64,000 bases of DNA from Gautieria morchelliformis. Lineage: Eukaryota > Basidiomycota > Agaricomycetes > Gomphales > Gomphaceae. A model generated the notes under the pieces. It ran no database searches and had not been told where the DNA came from. It was given only the letters and a program-made list of their open reading frames with translations. Both the position numbers and the translations under genes were made by a program. Positions 34,001 through 45,518 of the stretch are shown here, one piece after another; position 1 is the stretch's first letter; every line of letters starts with the position of its first letter. The stretch is from positions 1 to 64,000 of the forward strand of contig WHVA01000462.1 of the NCBI GenBank assembly GCA_015179125.1. The letters run 5' to 3'.

Positions 34001-34121
34001 GGGTGAGGCAACATTTCTCCTTCAACTGTTCCCTCTTCTTCTCAGCCTCTTGCTCCTCACACTTGAGTTCCGTGTTGAGTTCCTCGACTGTGGGCTCCTG
34101 GGTGTCTTGGATGTCTGACAT
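31027..34121 (-). CDS. Antisense ORF of G1: coiled-coil protein with two CxxC-x6-C clusters, split by an LTR
   Basis: ATG at 34,121 (MSDIQDTQEPTVEELN). The frame runs to 33,918, is interrupted by an A-type LTR, resumes at 32,150 and continues to 31,794. A 47-nt intron (31,793-31,747) is followed by 31,746-31,027. Excising the LTR plus one CCATT copy rejoins EEWEWQRKVEAKE. The product would be about 427 aa: a long Glu/Lys/Arg coiled coil, then CDNCFRRKVPC and CWDCNMHKVHC, then an acidic tail ending GDATMGDD. The cysteine spacing recalls half of a fungal Zn2Cys6 cluster, twice. It lies between pol and the 3' LTR on the opposite strand, as in G2. Apart from the insert the frame is open, unlike the adjoining pol. 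Function is unknown; a role in RNA or DNA binding is only a guess. Confidence 0.78.
32156..33917 (-). repeat. Solo LTR, family A, reverse orientation, with nested D-type LTR
   Basis: CCATT at 32,151-32,155 recurs at 33,918-33,922. On the minus strand it starts TGTCAAGATTGGTTTTTAGA and ends GTGTCATGACA. Without the nested LTR it is about 1,274 bp and is the longest A copy here, so it defines the family's full form. TCATGACA also occurs internally (plus 32,398-32,405 in reverse), at the position where the copy at 26,328 ends. Confidence 0.92.
32690..33172 (-). repeat. Solo LTR, family D, 483 bp, nested in an A-type LTR
   Basis: CGAAG at 32,685-32,689 recurs at 33,173-33,177. On the plus strand it starts TGTTAGCAACTAGG and ends GCACCCAACA. 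It is in the same plus-strand orientation as the D copy at 27,320, whereas the surrounding A copies are opposite, which shows D is an independent unit. Confidence 0.92.
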
Positions 34122-34249
34122 GGGAAATTGATGGTGATAGGAGGAAGCAGAAAAAGAGACGCGAAACAAAGCTTATGTAATACCCTAGTCCCGGCAATCT
34201 CCGGGAGCTCACTTATCGCCTCATGGGTTTGGCCATAAGGGGGAAGTAC

Positions 34250-34722
34250 TGTTAAGACCCGTTCCCGAGTCTGGACCTGAGGTCTCGGCCTCGGATATCG
34301 CTCGGGAACCCTCGGCTTAACTCTGGTTCCCCATCAGTTCATCATTCACCCTGATCCCCTTTCCTAGATAGTCCTGTTCCATTTCTGATGATTGTCCGTC
34401 GACCCTGCTTCCTGCTCGATACGGGCATTGATTCCCTCTTTCCGTTCCTTGCAATTAGTATATAAACCCCCCATCATGTACACTAATTCCTCAGTTCTGA
34501 TATTGACTTAGATTCCTCGTATCTTTCCGCTTCTCTGTCTGACCTCATTCCGAACCTCGGCTTCTAGCCGAATCTGTTCCCGAATCTGTTTCCCGAAATT
34601 AGGGTGGAACACTGTAGTGGGTGCAACCTACAGAGTTGAAGCCAAGCCCCCTGTTTCCGAACTTCGGCTAACCTCGGCTCGGCCCTCGGGTTGAGTCTTA
34701 AGTATGACTTACGTTCTTAACA
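34250..34722 (+). repeat. 3' LTR of G1, 473 bp
   Basis: It starts TGTTAAGACCCGTTCC and ends GTTCTTAACA, with perfect TGTTAAGA/TCTTAACA-like ends. A TATA box (GTATATAAACCC) lies near 34,456. It follows a polypurine tract. The body resembles the G2 LTR (TATATAAACC, CTCAGT, ACCTCGG blocks). Confidence 0.9.
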
Positions 34723-35206
34723 CCACCACACAGTGAATAGATTTGATGCGGTCATGCAAGGCATGAAGACCATTCAGGAGATGCTGAATGATCTGACAAA
34801 ATATGCGGCATGTATGATACAGCTGCCAGATGACTACATGTTCCAGAGACAGTTCATGTTGGCACTGTGTGAAACATTGTGCAATGAAGTCCTCAAGAAG
34901 GGCTACAATGCAGAGTCAAGCTTGATCAAGCAACTCTACGAGGCAGCCTGCATGATAGAAGAGGCATCCCAATATAATATGGGGATGCATCGGGCTGAAA
35001 ACTGTCAGAATTGGTTCTTTTAAGGTCTAATAGTGGGTGTCAATGAATCCGAGACACCTGAACACAGCGAACCAAGAGGTCCCTGTGTGAATCAACAACG
35101 TAGTTGGCGAAGAGTACCAGACTACTACTAGTACTACGATGGGGTATACGATAGGTGGACCCTAAGTCTACAGTTGAAGCAAAGCCTTTACAACACTTGG
35201 CGAAAT

Positions 35207-35418
35207 TGTAAAGATGACGATCTTATGCCTTGAGTCACAAGGGCACACAGAATTAACCAAGGTGTGGTATTCTGATGCTACATAGTGACAGTATAGGGGT
35301 AAGATGCGATGGGAACTGCTGGCCGGTTCCCACGCATAAACTATACAGTGGGTCCCTAAGGGGCCCACTGGGATTATGTAATAACTAGAGTACATGTATG
35401 GTATATTGGTTATTTACA
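35207..35418 (-). repeat. 3' LTR of G3, 212 bp
   Basis: On the minus strand it starts TGTAAATAACC and ends ATCTTTACA. It directly follows the purine tract CTATAGAGGGGGAGGG. The first 35 bases match the fragment at 45,518-45,484, which identifies that as the 5' LTR remnant. Confidence 0.85.
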
Positions 35419-35452
35419 CCCTCCCCCTCTATAGACAACTATAGGGGACCAA

Positions 35453-38211
35453 CTACGACTCATAGAGGTCATCCATGATGGAATCCTCTAGAGTTGCCGA
35501 TACGATGACATTGTCATCATACGGGGCTGGTGGAGCACATGACTCCTCCGGGGGCACCTCCATGTCCATGGTGGTGATTGGGTGAGGCTGTTCTGCCTCA
35601 CCACTAGCGGTGGGTTCCGCTTGGGCAATGGGGCCAGCATCCTCGCGGAGCATGGCCTCAACGGCCGGATCCTCAGCCTGAGGAGGGGGCTGGAAGCGCG
35701 CCAGCTCCTGGTCGAGCTGAGCGTGAGTGAGAGGTCGCGGCACCGTGGCCCTCACGTGGCTGGTCTCGAGGACCTTTTGTTGGCCTTTGCGGGCGGTGGC
35801 ACTGAATGCCACGCTGGTGAGGCTGCGTTGAACATAATGTTCAATGCATGGCACTTGTTACGTATCGAGATTTCCACTAAGTCGGAACTGGAAAGGACAG
35901 CGGCTTCAACTTATAGGTTGCGCCCCCGATGAACTATCGTCCTAAGTATTTTGGATCTGAGTCGGAAGTTGGAAAGTACTGAACCAAAGGTTTGGTCGGA
36001 ACTTGGGTCGGAACTGAGGCGGAAGGCAGAAAGACGGAAAGCGGAGAGACTGAGATCTTGCTAGACTTGCTGTGCTAAGAACAGGAGATGGAGCGAAGGA
36101 AATCAAGTATCGAAGGCGATTATCTGATTGCAGAATAAGAGACATACATGACAGGCTTTTATACAAAGAGCTGAGACAACAGGTAATGACATAGTACTAA
36201 GCAAATTCCGGGGGAAGCGGAAGTCGAGTAGACAATGCGTGGGAACTAACTATTGGGAACAATGGGACTACAAGGGGGGTTCAGGGTAAGGTAGAATAAT
36301 GGCAAAGAACAAGGGGTCGGGAAAACATATCTGACAACGAATTACAAGGGTGACCGGATATGTGGTTTTGATGAACGATGAAACGGGTCCGGTGGGTCCG
36401 AGTAATAGAGTTGAAAGAACAAAGGAATAGAACAATGGGCGGAATGTCGGAAGTATCGGAGGGGCGGAATGTGTTGCAGAAATATCGGAGGGGCGGAAGG
36501 TGTGGCGGAACTGAGGGTCGGAAGTCGGAAATGAATGGTCGTAACAGCACTCGCTCGCGAGTGACACCCGCGTAGCGGGCCAACCATCTTGTGATCTTGG
36601 TGAGCGGGATGTCGGGGCCAGCTCGGCCCCCCACGGGGTATGGGCCCGTGATGGAGAGCCGCAGGCTGGTGCTCTGCTGCATCAGGACTTCCCTGGCATC
36701 GACAAGGCTCAACCATTGGTCGGTCGAGCCGAACAAGTTGAGTAGCCTCGCCCTGAGAGGTGATGCGACCCCCTTGACCCGGGGCGCAAGGGCCTTCAAC
36801 CACATCCAGACGTCCATATCGTCTAGGTTGAAGGTACCATCCGCGTTGTTGCGGATGGCTGACGGAATTCCTTCGGGGTTGTGTATCCAGCCCCTTAGGA
36901 TGGCAGCGATGTCGTGCGGGGTGCCACCTGCTATCACGAGACAATCCCTTTTGGGATTGCGAGTGCGTTGTTTGTGCTCGATGCATTTGAACACGCCGAT
37001 CATCTCACGCATGCACGCGAGTTGTGGCATTTCTTTCACCTGCGCTAGGAGCTCGACGAAGCGTGGGTCGTCGAGCAGGCAGATGTCGTACCATTGAGTA
37101 CGACGCTGTTGGGCCTTCCCTACTGGTCGTGGTAGGAGGCCCATCTCAGAGATTGGTGGGTCTCCGAGTGGGATGATCATCCCCTCCCCCGGGTAGGGAG
37201 GGTGAACTGTCCTCGCCGGTGGAGGCAGGACCACACCAGGCCCGATGTACTGGGCCTCGACCTGTGCTACCCACCGTTGAAGGGCCGGGTCGTTGATCGT
37301 GTGCGATGGTGACACCGCCAGGTATGCACTGATCGCGCTTTCCTTCACAATGGCTAACCCATCGACGGTGTTGGGGGTGCTGCGCAATTTCTTGCGCTTC
37401 TTCTTCGGCTGCTCTGCCAGCCGGTGTGCCCTCCCCGGGTCGTACGTCTTCCAGACGGAGGAGTCGGACTCCCATCCGTCCAGGGCGCCGTATGCGGCAT
37501 CAGAAGGTGCGCTCTGCCCTTCCGTCGTTGTCGTTGTCGGGGTCGGCGCTGATAATCGGGACGCTAGCCCCGATGTTGCGCACGCTGGCAAGGGCGCCAT
37601 CGTGCGAGGTGATGATGGCCCAGCCACTGGGTCCGTGGCTGGGTCATGTTGCGGCCTTTTTGAGGCTGCGTGAGGGTAACCTGGAGCTGGGCTGCGCTCA
37701 GCTTCTGCTCCAGTTCCTTTATTTTGGCGCACTTGACTTTGAGCGCGTCGTCGCGGTCTTCGACCGCACGTTCCAACTCCTTGACCTCCTTTTTGAGGTC
37801 ATGGATGTCCCTGAGGGGCTCCTCTCACGCGTCACATGCGATGCCTCTCGGGAGCCAACCCCAGGCTGCGTCGACGGCATCGCTGATGTCTTCGTCCCGC
37901 AGTTTGACCTTGCGGGTGCTGGTCGTGGCCCTTAGGTGCGCGGCGTAGTCCGCGCATGTTGCACAGTTTTCGGGGTGGACGATTGCGAGAGCGTCTTCCC
38001 ATCTTACGATCATCCAGTGCTCCTGGTCGACTGGAGCACGTAGGATGTCCATGGCCCCCTGTCTCGGGGCCGTTGTGCACGTTGTGGACGTTGACGGATC
38101 AACGTCCATCCCATCTTTTGGGGGCATCATCCTCATGGGTAGATGATGGTGGTGGTTTGCTTCCAAGAAGTGATGCGCCCTCGGAAAGATCCGAGGTGAA
38201 AATTTAACCAC
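35453..38211 (-). pseudogene. G3 ORF3: protein of about 690 aa of unknown function
   Basis: It starts at ATG 38,211 (MVKFSPRIFPRAHHFLEANH), 44 bp after the pol stop. Early blocks are MIVRWEDALAIVHPENCATCADYAAH and DISDAVDAAWGWLPRG. A TGA at 37,825 stands before EEPLRDI. A coiled coil follows (LKKEVKELERAVEDRDDALK). After a frameshift near 37,690 a long open part begins (WKTYDPGRAHRLAEQPKKKRKK, LPQLACMREM-type helices, RDCLVIAGGTPHDIAAILRGW, MDVWMWLKALAPRVKG). A 691-bp solo LTR interrupts it; excision joins VTRERV to PCIEHYVQRSL, and it ends SIMDDLYES. CATC near the N-terminus is the only cysteine pair. I recognise no enzyme; a structural, nucleic-acid-binding or targeting role is speculative. 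Confidence 0.7.
35856..36546 (-). repeat. Solo LTR, 691 bp, inside G3 ORF3
   Basis: GCACT at 35,851-35,855 recurs at 36,547-36,551. The ends are perfect inverted TGTTACG/CGTAACA. On the minus strand a TATA box (TATAAAAGCC) lies near 36,160, which sets the orientation. It is not related to the G1, G2 or G3 LTRs by eye. Confidence 0.92.
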
Positions 38212-38254
38212 GCCGTGGCCGGTGCGTCACGTGGTCTGCACGTGACAGACGCGT

Positions 38255-41200
38255 CTAGCGGCGTCTGGGGAGGTCGCGTGGCTTTCTCACCCCCCGAAGC
38301 TCTAGATAGTTATCTAGGGCTTCAAGGTCCTTGCAGGATGACATGGGTTCCCATGTCACATCACCTAGGGTCCAGCAGACCTGGAACTCCAGGTCCGTCG
38401 AGTTTATCCATTGATGTGCGATAATCTCGTCGACAAGCCACTCGTCGTCGTCATTCGCTCCAAAGTCATAAAATGACTTGGCCTCACAACAAGGGAATAA
38501 TTCGTCGTTGTTAGCCTCGTATTGTCATACGAGGCTTGAATGGAAGACCGGTGAGATATGACGGCTTTTCAGCTTGTCGGGAAGTTCAAGGGTCACCGTC
38601 GAGGCATCATTGTGGGCCTCGATGACGCGGTACAGTCCAATGTACCGCAGGATTAGTTTTCTGGCTCTTCCTTTCGGGAGAGTTAGGTTCTGGGTCGAGA
38701 GGTAGACGCAGTCGTTGGCCGCGTACCTGTCGCTCACCATATGTTTCTTGTTTGCATGAAACGTTTCCATCACTCGATGCTCTATGATTGCATCATGTGC
38801 CGCCATCAGGTTCCATTTTGCCTGATGTGCATACTGGGCTACCCCCTTGAACGGGGTGTCCATGGCTATGGGGCGGTCTATCCGCGGCATATAGCCGTGG
38901 TTCAGCTCGAAGGGCGCAAACCCTGTGGTCGCGCTGACGTTGCTGTTGAGGGCGACCTCAACCATCAGGCATTTCAATGCCCAATCCTTCTGATCGTCTC
39001 TGATGACCGTGCGCAATATCTGTCCTATCAAGCGGTTTGCCCGCTCGGTGGCTCCATCCGTCTGGGGATGGAAGGCAGTTGACATGAGGAGCTTAGTCCC
39101 CATGAGTCGCTGTAGTTCATGCCAAAAGATCAACGTGAACTTTGAGTCTCTATCCGAGACGATGGAGTCGGGAACCCCGTGGAGTTGAATGATCTCCTTC
39201 AGAAACAGCCAGGCTACTCCCTTGGCTAACACGCTCGTCGTTGTTGGCACAAGGTGTACGAGCGACGTTAGTCGGTCAATGACTACCATCAGGTAGTCAC
39301 AGTCATTGGACTTGGGCAGAGGCCCCATGAAGTCGATGCCAATTGACTGCCACGGCCTATCCGGAATGGGTAGGCTGTGTAGTAGGCCTTTGGGCCGTTG
39401 TGGCCCGGTTTTCGTCATCTGGCACTTCGCGCACGATGTGCAGAACAACTCTATGTCTGGGCTCATGCCTGGCCACCAATATGATCTTCGAATGTAGTTC
39501 GAAGTCTTCAGATGGCCGTAGTGATGACTATTTGATGTGCCCGATCAGCCTCCTTCCCCCTTGAAGAACAGAGCGGGGGACGGCAATGATGTCTCTTCTG
39601 AGCTGGTTCTTTGTCCAGATCAGCCCGTCCCAGATCCCAAATCTCGGGTGCACGTCTGGGTGCGCCATGATCTTTGCGAACATGGTGTCCTTATGGTACG
39701 CGTCTCATAGGACCTTGGACAGGTCTACGCCCTGCTCGACGATCCGGCACAGGGGTGCACCCTCATTTCCTGCAACGATGACTCTGACATCATCGTCGTC
39801 GTCATCACGTGATGTGGTGACGCTTGCGGGCTTTTGTGAGCCCTCGTTTAATGCGGCGGATTCCATTACTCTCACCTCTGTCTTCTCAGCGAGGCGTTTA
39901 GACCGTCTCGTCGCCGCTGCTCGCAGCTCGATATACCGGTCGGTGGGCAATAACTCACCGTCCGGGTCTAAACGCGCATCTGCGTTTATGAAGACGTGGT
40001 CCAGGTGATTGTCATCACTCGTGTCGCTCTCGTAGTAGCGTGACAGGCAGTCCGCTACCTTGTTCTCTACACCGTCAACATGTACGGTGTTGAAGTTGAA
40101 CCGGGAGAGAAACTCCCACCATCTGACCTGGTGGTCAGACAGGCTCTTCTGGGTCTCGAAGTACTCGAGCCCTTTGTGGTCTGTGATGAGGGTGAACCTC
40201 CGTCCCAGCAGTTTGTCCTCCCATTTCATGAGAGCCTCGAGCACTGCGATTGTCTCATGCTCGTGAGTCCAGTAGTGTTGCTGAGCAACACTGAACTTCT
40301 TTGACAAGAATCCGGCAGGCCGACAGGTTTTCCAGTTGGGACCTTGGCCGTAGACTGCACTGACGCCGGCTTTTGACCCATCGGTGATCACCCAGATCGG
40401 CTCTGGGCACCGTGCATCTACTGGACGCAGGATCGGAGCCTTACAGGCCAACGCCTTAATGCTTTGCCAGCATTTGTCTAGTAGTGGGGTCCATTCAAAT
40501 GGATGGTTATTATGAGCACAGCCTGATAGTGGGGTGGTATATGTGCTAACATCTGGCATGTAATGTGCCAGATACTGTACCAGCCCGAGGAAATGCTGGA
40601 CATCGTTAAACGTCCGTGGCCTACGCCACTCGCAGATGCGTTGCATCTTATCCTCGTTGGCATGTACCCCTTGGCCATCGATGATGTGGCCGAGACACTC
40701 CATTCGGATGGAATAGAGGTCCACCTTTTTCTTGCTCAGAAACAGGTGATTCTTCCTCAGTCTGTCAAAGATGATGTAGAGGTGCTCTTCATGCTCTTGT
40801 ATCGAGAGCAAGAATATGAAGATGTCATCCATGTATACATGGACGAAGCGACCTATGCAGTCACGGAAAATGGCTGTCATCAGCCATTGGAATGTTGATG
40901 GGGTGTTACAGTCTCCCATCTGTATCACCTGGCTCCTAAAGGTGCCAAGGATCATGGCAAAGGCAGTCTTTGCTACGTGATCCGGATGGATCTGGATCTG
41001 CTCGTATGCTTCCGACATATCCAGTTTTTGTTAGAATAAATGAGAGAGCTATATCACACAGTATTCTAAGGTCTATACAATCGTCTAACTGAGCTAACAT
41101 CTGGGAGAAATAATCCATGCACCAGTAGCAGTGCCTGCCCTGGAAAGCAGGCACCTGGGCCCTGGTCAGAAGAAATATTGCTATGGGACTAATAGTCCCA

Positions 41201-42454
41201 TACAGGGACATCGGACACGATGGAGATTACAGTATACAGTCCTATCTATGGACTTACTGAATAGCTACCTCAGGAGAGAGGTACAGAGATGGCAAATGCC
41301 TTGCCAAGGCTGCTGTAGGCACACAGCACAAGACACACAGAATTCTTTTCTATTCTATTCCCCTGACCAGCTCCACTGATTACGAGCTGTATTACATGTT
41401 GAAAGGGGCTTTGTATATTGCTCCAAGGTCCCAGGTTAGATACTTGTCAGTAGGACAAGTATCCCATCATTGTTCCTGCTCCACAGCTGTATGCAGCCTG
41501 TGGAGCATTTCCACATTATCCTGACCCATTCACTCACTATCTTGAACACTGGTACTCACTACTATTTTAGTATAAGTAGCTACCATAAATGTACGAACAA
41601 AACATCCAGAACAATCCAGAATTGCTGTTTCACCTCCTGAAGTAACTGTAGACTTGTTTGATAGCTACAGAGCTTATTTCTTGATAGTTTTCTCTAATTC
41701 TTTGTTGAGAGTCTACTATAACTGGCTACACTATACTGTTCCGAAAGCGAAAGCTTCGGACCTCTTGTTCCTCTGTTCTCACCTGTTTCTTCTTCGACTC
41801 GGTCACGTGACCTACATCAATCAGTGACGCACTTGCCCCACAGAGCTTAGTCAGCTCACGCATATACCGTGCACAGGGGTGCACGAAGAGTCCCCACTCC
41901 CTGAGTCACCAAATATATCTGTTCTAATATATCTGATATATTATTCCTAAAAGTTTTGTTCGATACCGACAGCGAGCCATGTCGCTGTGGATGATATCCT
42001 GATCCGGGAAGGGCGTGACGTCCTTCACCGTGTTCTCGTTCTGCTGACGCAGATCGAAAACGGTTCGTAATGTACCGTTCTTCTTCGGCACACACAGCAT
42101 GGGCATGGCCTGCTGCGCAACTGCCGGAATCCACCACTTTGCAGTGGTGTATCTTTCTATCTTAGCCGACAGTTCCTCTTGGAAGTGTTCGGGGCATTTC
42201 GGTAGTCGATAACGCATGTGCTTGTTGGGATCGATGAGATTGATCTCATGGTTGATCTCCCATAGTGGCGGGAGTTCTAATGGAATTCCACTGACTAGGT
42301 CAGTGATTCGTTCCATCCATTCCTCAGGGAGGCGAGGAAGGTCATCATCCATTAGGATGATGGTGGTGGTTGGCTTAGAAGCCATTAGGTGCTGTGTGTG
42401 TCTATTAGGTTCCGCGGTGCGCGGAACCGCTTTCCTCTTCCCCATCGCTTTCAC
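38255..42454 (-). pseudogene. G3 pol: RT, RNase H, integrase and chromodomain
   Basis: From ATG 42,454: AEPNRHTQHLMASKPTT, then LPKCPEHFQEEL and VPKKNGTLRTVFDLRQQN of RT. The R LTR interrupts it; excision joins RYRTKLDMSEAYEQIQIHP. Next are VHVYMDDIFIF (YxDD active site), FLGLVQYLAHYMPDVS, RNase H (ITDGSKAGVSAVYG) and integrase (CAKCQMTKTGPQRPKG, DFMGPLPKS, SDRDSKFT, HPQTDGATERANR). After a TGA at 38,525 where SLVRQYE is expected comes a chromodomain-like end (DDEWLVDEIIAHQW, FQVCWTLGDVTWEP). Several frameshifts occur around 39,480-39,710. Not functional. Confidence 0.85.
41029..41952. repeat. Solo-LTR-like insert (type R), 924 bp, in G3 RT
   Basis: GTTTT at 41,024-41,028 recurs at 41,953-41,957. 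It starts TGTTAGAATAAATG and ends ATTATTCCTAAAA; in reverse the end reads TTTTAGGAATAAT, matching the start, so the terminal CA has probably mutated to AA. Its right half matches 47,520-47,931 plus 56,082-56,200 (AGTATAAGTAGCTA, TTGTTTGATAGCTACAGAG, CGGTCACGTGAC). A TATA-like AGTATAAG lies near 41,568. Confidence 0.85.
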
Positions 42455-42476
42455 CGTTAGGTGAGAGCGCCTCTCC

Positions 42477-45400
42477 CTATGGTTGTAGGGTGAGTTCGAG
42501 GACGAGTTGTCCCATGACTCGTCCTCCTGGCTTCAATGAGCCGGGTTTGGCTTCGGTGCCCGGGTGATCCTGCTCACCCGTGGCCCTTGTCCTCGTTTGT
42601 CGATCCATCATCGTCGAGACCTTGCCCGTGGGGATCACTTCCTTCCCCTTGCGGATCATCCCTGGGCTTGAGAAGTCCAGGGTTATGCCGAACCTTCTTA
42701 GGAACGGCGTCCCTAAGATCGCGTCGTAATATTCATCATATGTTTCACGACCAAATTTGATGGTTGTGTTCGTTCCATAGTAGATCGTGGAACGGCTGCC
42801 TATGCAGGCTAGCTGCAGCACGATTGGCTGCTCCAGGGAGAATGTTTTCATCCCTGTAGCTCGCGTGAACTCAGGGGATAGCAATACCCCTTCACTGCCG
42901 CTATCTAGCAGGCAGTGGGCTTTTACGCCGTTTATTTCCCAGTACCCCGACAGGGTACGGTCCTCACTGTGTGGGCGCGTTGGCCACGTCCTGTGTTTGC
43001 TTCGGTGGTGATACACTAGTTCGGCTGCCTTGTCTGGCGTGACCAACGTGTGTGCTGCCATGACTTTCGTGGCGGTTTCGTCCTCCGGCGCGAACCTGAT
43101 CACGCTGGACCTGTAGGTGGTGTCCTCCACCTCTTCGTCCCATTCATAATATTGGGATGGCTCGGGGTCCCACTCTTCAGTGGGCGCATCTCCGTTGTCC
43201 GGAGTGTTGTTGGGTTGGGGATAACCCTCCCCTCTTCATCAATTTGATGGAGAGAATTTTGACCGAGATCTGTCTCTGGATCTTTGGTTTCTTCTTCGTG
43301 CCTCGCGGCCACTGTCCTGATGCCGGACTTAAGCCGGGGAATTCTGCTCTTTTGTGGCCAGATTGGCCGCATTCAAAGCATGTGGTGCTGCTTTGGCTGC
43401 CGCTGGGCCGATCATTAGGTCGGCCCAACACTTTCGCTGGTGGGGCAGGTCACGGGGACGATCCTGATGCTTGAGGCTGTTTAGCTTCAGGCGGGCATCC
43501 GGCTTGCGCTGGGCGTGGGGTGGTGGCCATTGCGCTGCTCCACTTCTTGAGAACAGGCTGGGCCTGGTCAGGCCTGTCTGTGTCGACGTCTTGCTCCCTG
43601 TGAGCCAGGCAGCGCTTGCCGTTGCCGCTGTGCTCTCTGCGTGGTGCATCCCCATGTTGTATTGGGATGCCTCCTCGATCATTCGGGCCATCTCGAAGAG
43701 TTGCTCTATTGAGCTGCTCTCGGCATTGTAGCCCTTTTTGAGGACTTCGTTGCGCAGTGTTTCATGCAGCGCCGACACGAACCATCTCCGGAATCTGTAA
43801 TCGTCTGGCAGCTGTATCATACGTGTCGCGTATTTTGTGAGCTCATTCAGCATCTCCTGAATGGTTTTCATGCCCTGCATGACCACGTCGAATTTATTCG
43901 ATGCGTGATGGTACGTCAGTGTGTGCAGGAACCTTTTTTGAAGGCCTTGCATCACAGTTTCCAGTGTCCAGTTGCGGACCTGGTGATCGAAGTGTTCTAC
44001 ATTTCGAAGGAACCATTCCTGGGCTTCGCCAGTGAGGTGAGTGCCCACGTAGCATGTAGCCGACCTGCATATCTATGCTGGTTGGCCCTAGGAGGCAATT
44101 CATTTTCAGCCATCATAAGATGGCTGCCACGAAGATCTCAAACTCTTTGAGGTCAGATCCTCCGGCGTATGGCTCGGGGTGAGCCAGTTTCATGCCAGCT
44201 TTCGCTAGCACAGACTTCTCTGGGTCTGTGTCTGCGGCATCTGCTAACGCCACGCGGATCATCCGCGTGTGATCCCGTCGTACGGCTCCATCTGTATGAC
44301 ATCAGCCTGATCAGGGATTCCCTGGCCTTCCGTTGGGGCCATGGATCGCTCGCGCGGCTGTGACACCGCGCGGGGCAGGCTGTTGTATGCCCTGACGGGC
44401 CCTGGGCCCGGATCGGGCTCAGGATCGGGAGCATTTTGTGCTCTCGATTCTGGGGGCATTTTGTGCCTGGTGTCCCCAGTCAGCCCCACGTTGTGGATCC
44501 GCAGCCTGCTGTTGTAGGCTGCACGTGCCTGCCGTGCGTCCTGTACGGCTTGCATGAGCTGCTTGTCGGGCAGCTGAGCAGTGTGGCTGTGGGGCCACTG
44601 CTTCCTCAGCATTCTTCGCTAGTAGCTTGAGGGCCCACGTAAGGCAGCGTGCAGCTGCGGCCTCTTTACGCTGCCAGTGCATGACTTCGAGCTCTAAGCT
44701 CTCGGTCGTCATTTCAGAGTCAGGCTCTGAGGCGACCTGTTCCCTGACGATCTGTTGGATCGTCTTACGGCTGTCCGTTGGGGCAGCCAGTTGCTCTTGA
44801 GGTTCATTCCTGAACCTCATGTCCTGTTCAACCAGGACAGCTGGCGGTGGCATTCGCTGCTTTTCCCGCTCCTTTCGGCGCGGGTCTTCCGCATTGTGAC
44901 CGCGTTCATTAGCTGCGGACTGTCGCGAGCTCAGACATGTTGTGTCGCGTTCGCCACGTGGGCGGAGGCCCTTCTGGACGTCTTCCAGTGTGGCTGCGTC
45001 TTGCAGCCTGATCTCCTCCGCCTGGTGGAGTTCCTTGCTGATTGCCATTAAGGCGGAGGCGGCGTTGTCAAGCTGCAATGCCAGCTGATCGTGCTTGTGG
45101 TGCATCAGCGTGCTTCAGTGCAGCGCAGCCTGCACCTGCTTGTTCAGGGCCTCTGCCGTCTTGTGGTTGATGGCGTGAGCTCTCGAGCTCTTGCGACTGG
45201 AGCTCGAGTATTCCGGGGCTCGTCTTTTTTGCCGTCGTCCCCCTTCAGGGACGATCGTCATCGCTCTACTTCGTGAGCGGCGGTTCGAGTCGTGGCTTTG
45301 TGCCCGTCTCGACGTTGATGCTCGGCCATCTGACGACGGCGAGACTTCTCTGCCCTTTCCTTTGTCTCTGGGCAGAGGGGATTGGGGGGGCGGCGCCGGC

Positions 45401-45495
45401 TGGTTGCCTGGCATCATCTCTTCCTTGACCACACTCAATGAGACGTGGTCGGGATTTTCCTCGTCTTCCACTGGGGGACAAGGGCTAGAGTACAT
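42477..45495 (-). pseudogene. G3 gag and protease, broken in several frames
   Basis: Gag begins within PPVEDEENPDHV at about 45,478, its true start lost with most of the 5' LTR. It has a Ser/Arg-rich region and a TGA at 45,115 (VQAALH before STLMHH). Then come TIQQIVREQVASEP, the gag core (GTHLTGEAQEWFLRN ... GMKTIQEMLNELTKYATR) and a knuckle CFECGQSGHKRAE in which the last cysteine is phenylalanine. The protease region has GYWEINGVKAHCLLDSGSEG (DSG active site) and DAILGTPFLRRFGI. The protein ends at 42,477 (LELTLQP). At least three frame changes occur between 44,630 and 43,180. G0 gag is its closest relative here. Confidence 0.82.
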
Positions 45496-45518
45496 GTATG
45501 GTATCTAGGTTATTTACA
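45484..45518 (-). repeat. Truncated 5' LTR of G3
   Basis: The minus strand reads TGTAAATAACC ... CATGTACTCTAG, matching the first 35 bases of the 3' LTR, then passes straight into gag. The remaining LTR, leader and gag start are deleted. GAAAT follows on the plus side. Confidence 0.8.

Larger units (their letters stand above)
19051..34722 (+). mobile_element. G1: chromodomain Ty3/gypsy element, 5'-truncated, heavily nested
   Basis: In order: 3' half of gag (from 19,051), pol, an antisense ORF, a polypurine tract (GGCCATAAGGGGGAAGTAC, just before 34,250) and a 3' LTR (34,250-34,722). Inserts within it are a Copia (19,649-24,734), an A-type LTR (26,328-27,859) holding a D-type LTR, a TIR element (28,997-29,829) and a second A-type LTR (32,156-33,917) holding another D-type LTR. 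Protein order and the antisense ORF match G2 at 48-56 kb, so they are one lineage. The right end abuts G0 gag (HHTVNRFDAV from 34,723), so G1 probably inserted into G0. Confidence 0.85.
35207..45518 (-). mobile_element. G3: chromodomain Gypsy element on the minus strand, with an extra 3' ORF
   Basis: GAAAT at 35,202-35,206 recurs at 45,519-45,523. On the minus strand the order is 5' LTR remnant (45,518-45,484), gag (from 45,495), protease (about 43,130-42,477), RT, RNase H, integrase, chromodomain (to 38,255), ORF3 (38,211-35,453), purine tract and 3' LTR (35,418-35,207). It is interrupted by an R LTR (41,029-41,952) and a 691-bp solo LTR (35,856-36,546). It differs from G1/G2 in gag type, in having a sense ORF3 instead of an antisense ORF, and in its short LTR. 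Confidence 0.88.

Noticed and set aside
35003..35418. A single 416-bp 3' LTR of G3
   Set aside because: GAAAT at 35,202 and 45,519 shows that only 35,207-35,418 belongs to G3; the first 204 bp are the left part of an A-type LTR.
35453..35854. Separate small host gene
   Set aside because: It is the C-terminal part of G3 ORF3; removing the solo LTR with its GCACT duplication joins it in frame.
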